Source: Bacillota bacterium
GTDB lineage: Bacteria > Bacillota > Clostridia > Lachnospirales > Cellulosilyticaceae
Assembly (NCBI GenBank): GCA_023412455.1
Contig: JAEYNQ010000089.1
Span: forward strand, 1-27,761
Direction of reading: 5' to 3'
Length of the DNA: 27,761 nucleotides
Part shown: in pieces, positions 24,869 to 27,761 of the stretch
Layout of the letters: each line of letters begins with the position of its first letter
Numbering within the stretch: the first letter of the stretch is position 1
Position numbers and translations under genes: made by a program
The notes under the pieces: generated by a model
Database searches by the model: none
Seen by the model: only the letters and a program-made list of their open reading frames with translations
Told to the model about the DNA's origin: nothing

Positions 24869-25192
24869 CTAATCAACGTGAAAAACTTCTTCCATACTGG
24901 CCCACCATTCATCTTTAGTAGCACTTTCTACTTTTTGTTGGCAAGGATCCGTGTATTTCCACCATTCCTGTGTTTTTGAATCATTTGCCATCTTTTTCAT
25001 ATCTTTTTGATAGTCTTCTCCAACATACTCATAGTAACTAAATAAATAGCCGTCACGATAGTAAATAGAATAATTACGGATATTACATTCATAAATCCTA
25101 TCCAATACTTCTGGCCAAACAGCTTGATGAAGTCTCTTATATTCTTCTAGCTTATCAGGCACTACTTTAATGATTGAACCATATCTCTCCAT
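24869..25192 (-). CDS. rhaM: L-rhamnose mutarotase-like protein
   Basis: 107 aa, close to the 104 aa of E. coli RhaM, and the same DUF718 fold by motif: 'RYGSIIKVVPDKLEEYKRLHQAVWPEVL' in part, with the catalytic His at residue 22 as in RhaM, and 'QEWWKYTDPCQQ'. RhaM interconverts alpha and beta anomers of L-rhamnose; relatives act on other 6-deoxy sugars. I start at ATG 25192, five bases after GGGGAG; the frame to 25216 would overlap the upstream gene's end. It lies 10 bp after the methyltransferase-like gene and directly before the RbsC-type permease gene. No rhamnose isomerase, kinase or aldolase gene is present, so the real substrate may be a modified sugar. Confidence 0.88.
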   Translation of the reverse strand: MERYGSIIKVVPDKLEEYKRLHQAVWPEVLDRIYECNIRNYSIYYRDGYLFSYYEYVGEDYQKDMKKMANDSKTQEWWKYTDPCQQKVESATKDEWWASMEEVFHVD

Positions 25193-25202
25193 ATTTTCTC
25201 CC

Positions 25203-26441
25203 CTATCTGTACTCATCTATTGCTTCAAACATAGCTACGATATTTTCTGGTGGTACATCCGGCATGATATTATGAACGGTATTAAAAACAAAACCTCCAC
25301 CTGGTAATAAAATTTCTATATTTCTTCTTACCTCGTCTTTAACTTGTTGCACTGTTCCCCTATTAAGAATGTGACGTGTATCTACTCCACCTCCCCAAAA
25401 GGTGATATCTTTACCAAATTCTTCTTTCAGTCGTTGAGGTTGCATATCTACAACACAGGTTTGCACTGGATTAATAATGTCATAACCAGCATCAATTAAA
25501 TCTGGAATAAGCTTATAGATGGAGCCACAAGAATGTAAAAAAGTTTTCATAGAACTATGCTTATGAACATACTCACAGAGTATCTTGTGACGTGGTTTAA
25601 ATATAGTCCTATATTTTTCAGGAGACATAAAAGGACCACTATCCATCCCCAAATCATCTCCAAATCTTATAATATCTACTATATCCCCAACTGTCTCACA
25701 TACCTTTCCAAGTGTTGCTAGGTGCCCTTCTAAGAGTGCATCTACAAGTCTCTCTACTTCCTCTGGTTCCGAATAAATATCCATTAAGAAATTATCCATT
25801 CTCCTTAAAAAAGTTCCCCACTCAAATAAATTACATCCACATACAATCATTAATGCCTTATCTGTCGTATTTCTAAGGTGAATACATTTCCGTCTCAATT
25901 GTTGCCAAAAATCAGGTTCATTCGCATGATCCCATGGACTATGTACTAATTTTTGCCATAATACTTTATTCATAGCAACGCCAATATCTTTATAACTCTC
26001 GGGATATTCATCAAGATATGGAAAAATTGTTTGATCGAAGAAGGTAGCACCCTTAGGCATTTTTGCAATGATTTCTCCTAACTCATCCCTAGCCACATAA
26101 GCACCATTAGGTTGTAATTCCGGTTTAAACCATTTAGGGTAATAAGCTATATCTCCTGTTGCCAAAGTAGTAGGTGCCCAATCTTCAGGTGTCACATTAA
26201 AAGCTCTCCCTACATCAATAACATCTATTCCAAACCTATCCAAAATAGCTTGCTCAGGCTGCGCAACCTGCTGTACAACATCATATATATACGTCTTTGA
26301 ATCCTTCATGTTTAAATACTTGTTTAAATTGGTATAAGCTATAGCCGAAATACCCGAACTAGGAGTAGCACCTAAGTCTACAGGTATACGAGTAGGTTGC
26401 TTATGATTAATACTTGCTATTACAATCTCTCTACTAGTCAT
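25203..26441 (-). CDS. URO-D-superfamily methyltransferase (MtaA/CmuA-like)
   Basis: 412 aa. The URO-D fold is shared with methyl-transfer enzymes that pass a methyl group between a corrinoid protein and a substrate, thiol or folate. Likely zinc ligands are His303 and Cys305 in 'FLHSCGSI'. Where MtaA-type enzymes have a third Cys, this protein has His390 in 'FNTVHNIMPDVPPENI', a pattern common in this subgroup. It lacks the substrate arginines expected of a heme-pathway decarboxylase as far as I can judge, and no heme genes are near. I start at ATG 26441, eight bases after AAGGAG; the GTG at 26450 overlaps that site. First gene of an operon with the mutarotase and RbsABC-type importer genes, divergent from an AraC regulator gene. 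Confidence 0.82.
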   Translation of the reverse strand: MTSREIVIASINHKQPTRIPVDLGATPSSGISAIAYTNLNKYLNMKDSKTYIYDVVQQVAQPEQAILDRFGIDVIDVGRAFNVTPEDWAPTTLATGDIAYYPKWFKPELQPNGAYVARDELGEIIAKMPKGATFFDQTIFPYLDEYPESYKDIGVAMNKVLWQKLVHSPWDHANEPDFWQQLRRKCIHLRNTTDKALMIVCGCNLFEWGTFLRRMDNFLMDIYSEPEEVERLVDALLEGHLATLGKVCETVGDIVDIIRFGDDLGMDSGPFMSPEKYRTIFKPRHKILCEYVHKHSSMKTFLHSCGSIYKLIPDLIDAGYDIINPVQTCVVDMQPQRLKEEFGKDITFWGGGVDTRHILNRGTVQQVKDEVRRNIEILLPGGGFVFNTVHNIMPDVPPENIVAMFEAIDEYR

Positions 26442-26489
26442 AACTTCCACTCCTTATTTAGATAGTGTTACCAAGTCCTTGATATTATT

Positions 26490-26552
26490 ATTATAGCCCA
26501 GCCTACATAAGGATAATACGCAGATTACGCAAACTAGTTGTTTTTTCACGCA
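26490..26552 (-). promoter_or_regulatory. 21-bp-spaced operator and -10 box of the second methyltransferase operon
   Basis: On the minus strand TATGCGTGA and TTTGCGTAA carry TGCGT (26548-26552 and 26527-26531) exactly 21 bp apart. A third TGCGT is at 26518-26522, 9 bp on. A perfect TATAAT is at 26490-26495 without a -35 box. This fits activation by the divergent AraC protein. The 26451-26781 gap is otherwise very A+T-rich; I see only this element and the plus-strand promoter in it. Confidence 0.5.
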
Positions 26553-26660
26553 TATTTAAGTTATAATTTTTATTACACCAAAATTATATTAATTATACAC
26601 AACCTAATTTTAATCATTTGAAATTTTGTTATATTTTTTAACAACTTTTTTGCATATGTC

Positions 26661-26689
26661 TTGTATTTTTTTGTTTTATTTTGTAAAAT
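26661..26689 (+). promoter_or_regulatory. Possible promoter of the AraC gene at 26782
   Basis: TTGTAT (26661-26666), 17 bp, TAAAAT (26684-26689). The match is moderate and lies in very A+T-rich sequence, so chance is possible. Confidence 0.35.
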
Positions 26690-26781
26690 ATTATTATTTT
26701 AATTATTGTATTATTTTTCTATCAATTAATTAATTCAATTATTATTTGGTTTTTTATGCAATCACAAAAAGGGAGATGACT

Positions 26782-27678
26782 ATGTTCAGTACCTATTCTA
26801 AACTAATTATTAACCAGAAGTTTGAGTTTAAACTTGACAAATATAGTGTCATCTGTAAAATTGTAGACTACTGCACTTTTAATCTTGACCAGTTATCGAA
26901 CAACATACATTCTCATAGTTGCTACGAACTTTGTTATATCCTTAGAGGTAAAGGAATATTTACTTATAATAATGTAGATTATTCTATTGCTGCTCAAGAT
27001 ATTATACTTACAGACCCCTATGCTTATCATGCTATTACTTGTACAAAATACGACGAATTATTCTTGCTTTATGTTTTTATAGATATCAAGTGTCTAGATA
27101 GTTCTGTCCCTATTTCTTCTCCGGAAGATAGTATTCTAGAACAGTTTCTTAAACAGCATCAATGTATTCATTCTGAAAGCTATAAAATTTTTACATACCT
27201 CGATTTTATTAACAACTATAGCCTTTACTGCTCTAAATTTGATTACGGACTTTTACAAACTATCAAAACATTACTTATGGAAAGTTTTCAAATCCTTACT
27301 AAGAGCAAAAACCAATCTTTATCTTCTAATATTCCCTTTACTACTCTGGAAAAAGCACAAGATTACATCGATTCCAATCTGCATAAGAAAATTTATATTG
27401 AAGATATTGCTAAGTACTGTTCTATTTCCGTACGTTCACTCCAATATATCTTTAAAAAAAATCTTAATACAACTATCGTAGAATACATCAATGAACATAA
27501 AATTAAACTCTCCTGTCACTATCTCCTTAACCATTTCTCTATTTCAGATACAGCTAACTTAGTTGGTATGGCTGATATCAGTCACTTTAATAAAGTGTTT
27601 AAAAAAATTACCGGTTTTACACCCAGTCAACTTCAGAAAATAGGTAACAGTAATAATGGTTTTGGTAGGCGACTCTAA
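26782..27678 (+). CDS. AraC-family regulator with N-terminal cupin domain
   Basis: 298 aa. The N-terminal cupin (about 30-120; 'HSHSCYELCYILRGKGIFTYNN' in part) binds the effector. The double helix-turn-helix is at about 195-290 ('IEDIAKYCSISVRSLQYIFKK', 'ANLVGMADISHFNKVFKKITGFTPSQL' in part). I start at ATG 26782, six bases after GGGAG; frames opening earlier at 26746 (TTG) lack a site. Divergent from the methyltransferase-mutarotase-importer operon, which it probably controls through the TGCGT repeats. Cys and Tyr are frequent in the sensing half. The last 80 bp of the window after it hold nothing recognisable. Confidence 0.88.
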   Translation: MFSTYSKLIINQKFEFKLDKYSVICKIVDYCTFNLDQLSNNIHSHSCYELCYILRGKGIFTYNNVDYSIAAQDIILTDPYAYHAITCTKYDELFLLYVFIDIKCLDSSVPISSPEDSILEQFLKQHQCIHSESYKIFTYLDFINNYSLYCSKFDYGLLQTIKTLLMESFQILTKSKNQSLSSNIPFTTLEKAQDYIDSNLHKKIYIEDIAKYCSISVRSLQYIFKKNLNTTIVEYINEHKIKLSCHYLLNHFSISDTANLVGMADISHFNKVFKKITGFTPSQLQKIGNSNNGFGRRL

Positions 27679-27761
27679 TAAGTCTGTTTAAATATACTCT
27701 ATTTGTAAATGATAAAAGGAACTGTAATATTATATGGAATATAGTATCTTTGTAAGTATTT

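Noticed and set aside
25203..26441. Heme-pathway uroporphyrinogen decarboxylase (HemE).
   Set aside because: The HxC zinc motif, greater length and operon with sugar genes fit a methyltransferase-like member of the superfamily, not HemE.

Overview
The window looks like a chromosomal segment of an anaerobic, carbohydrate-degrading member of the Clostridia (Bacillota). The DNA is A+T-rich, ribosome binding sites are strong GGAGG types, GTG starts are common, and there are YesM/YesN-type two-component genes, MalFG-type importers without a dedicated ATPase, and corrinoid methyl-transfer genes. A Lachnospirales/Cellulosilyticum-like host is my guess; no marker gene fixes the species.

Layout. (1) 1-639: 5' part of an NAD-dependent epimerase/dehydratase (minus strand) with a good sigma-A promoter. 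(2) 817-3678: a 5'-truncated, visibly G+C-richer gene for a surface protein with SLH and choline-binding-like repeats. (3) 3908-8562, minus: MalG- and MalF-type permeases, a lipoprotein sugar-binding protein, and a URO-D-superfamily protein. (4) 8717-11419, plus: YesM-type histidine kinase and YesN-type response regulator. (5) 11492-19203, minus: GH31 alpha-glycosidase, Gfo/Idh/MocA oxidoreductase, AraC regulator, a corrinoid-activating Fe-S/ASKHA protein with an N-terminal MetH-activation-like domain, and a methyltransferase corrinoid protein. (6) 19402-20655, plus: PocR-AraC regulator, divergent from the corrinoid gene. (7) 20742-20975: IS3-family transposase debris. (8) 21187-26441, minus: second URO-D-superfamily methyltransferase, L-rhamnose-mutarotase-like protein, and an RbsABC-type importer whose binding-protein gene carries an in-frame stop. 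(9) 26782-27678, plus: a divergent AraC regulator.

How the genes may work together. Two sugar importers, a GH31 glycosidase, a sugar oxidoreductase and a mutarotase sit among the parts of a corrinoid methyl-transfer system: two URO-D-type methyltransferases, a corrinoid protein and its reductive activator. The simplest reading is uptake, hydrolysis and corrinoid-dependent O-demethylation of methylated sugars or glycosides. The function is inferred from context; no substrate can be read from the sequence.

Regulation gives independent support. A 39-bp operator-like element occurs, in the same orientation and 19-20 bp upstream of a -10 box, before the importer operon (7192-7230), the first URO-D gene (8659-8697) and the GH31 gene (13979-14017). 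Each copy has two half-sites 21 bp apart, as expected for an AraC/YesN-type protein. A related 21-bp-spaced repeat precedes the oxidoreductase gene, and a different one precedes the second methyltransferase operon. No tRNA, rRNA, CRISPR array or recognisable riboswitch was seen.
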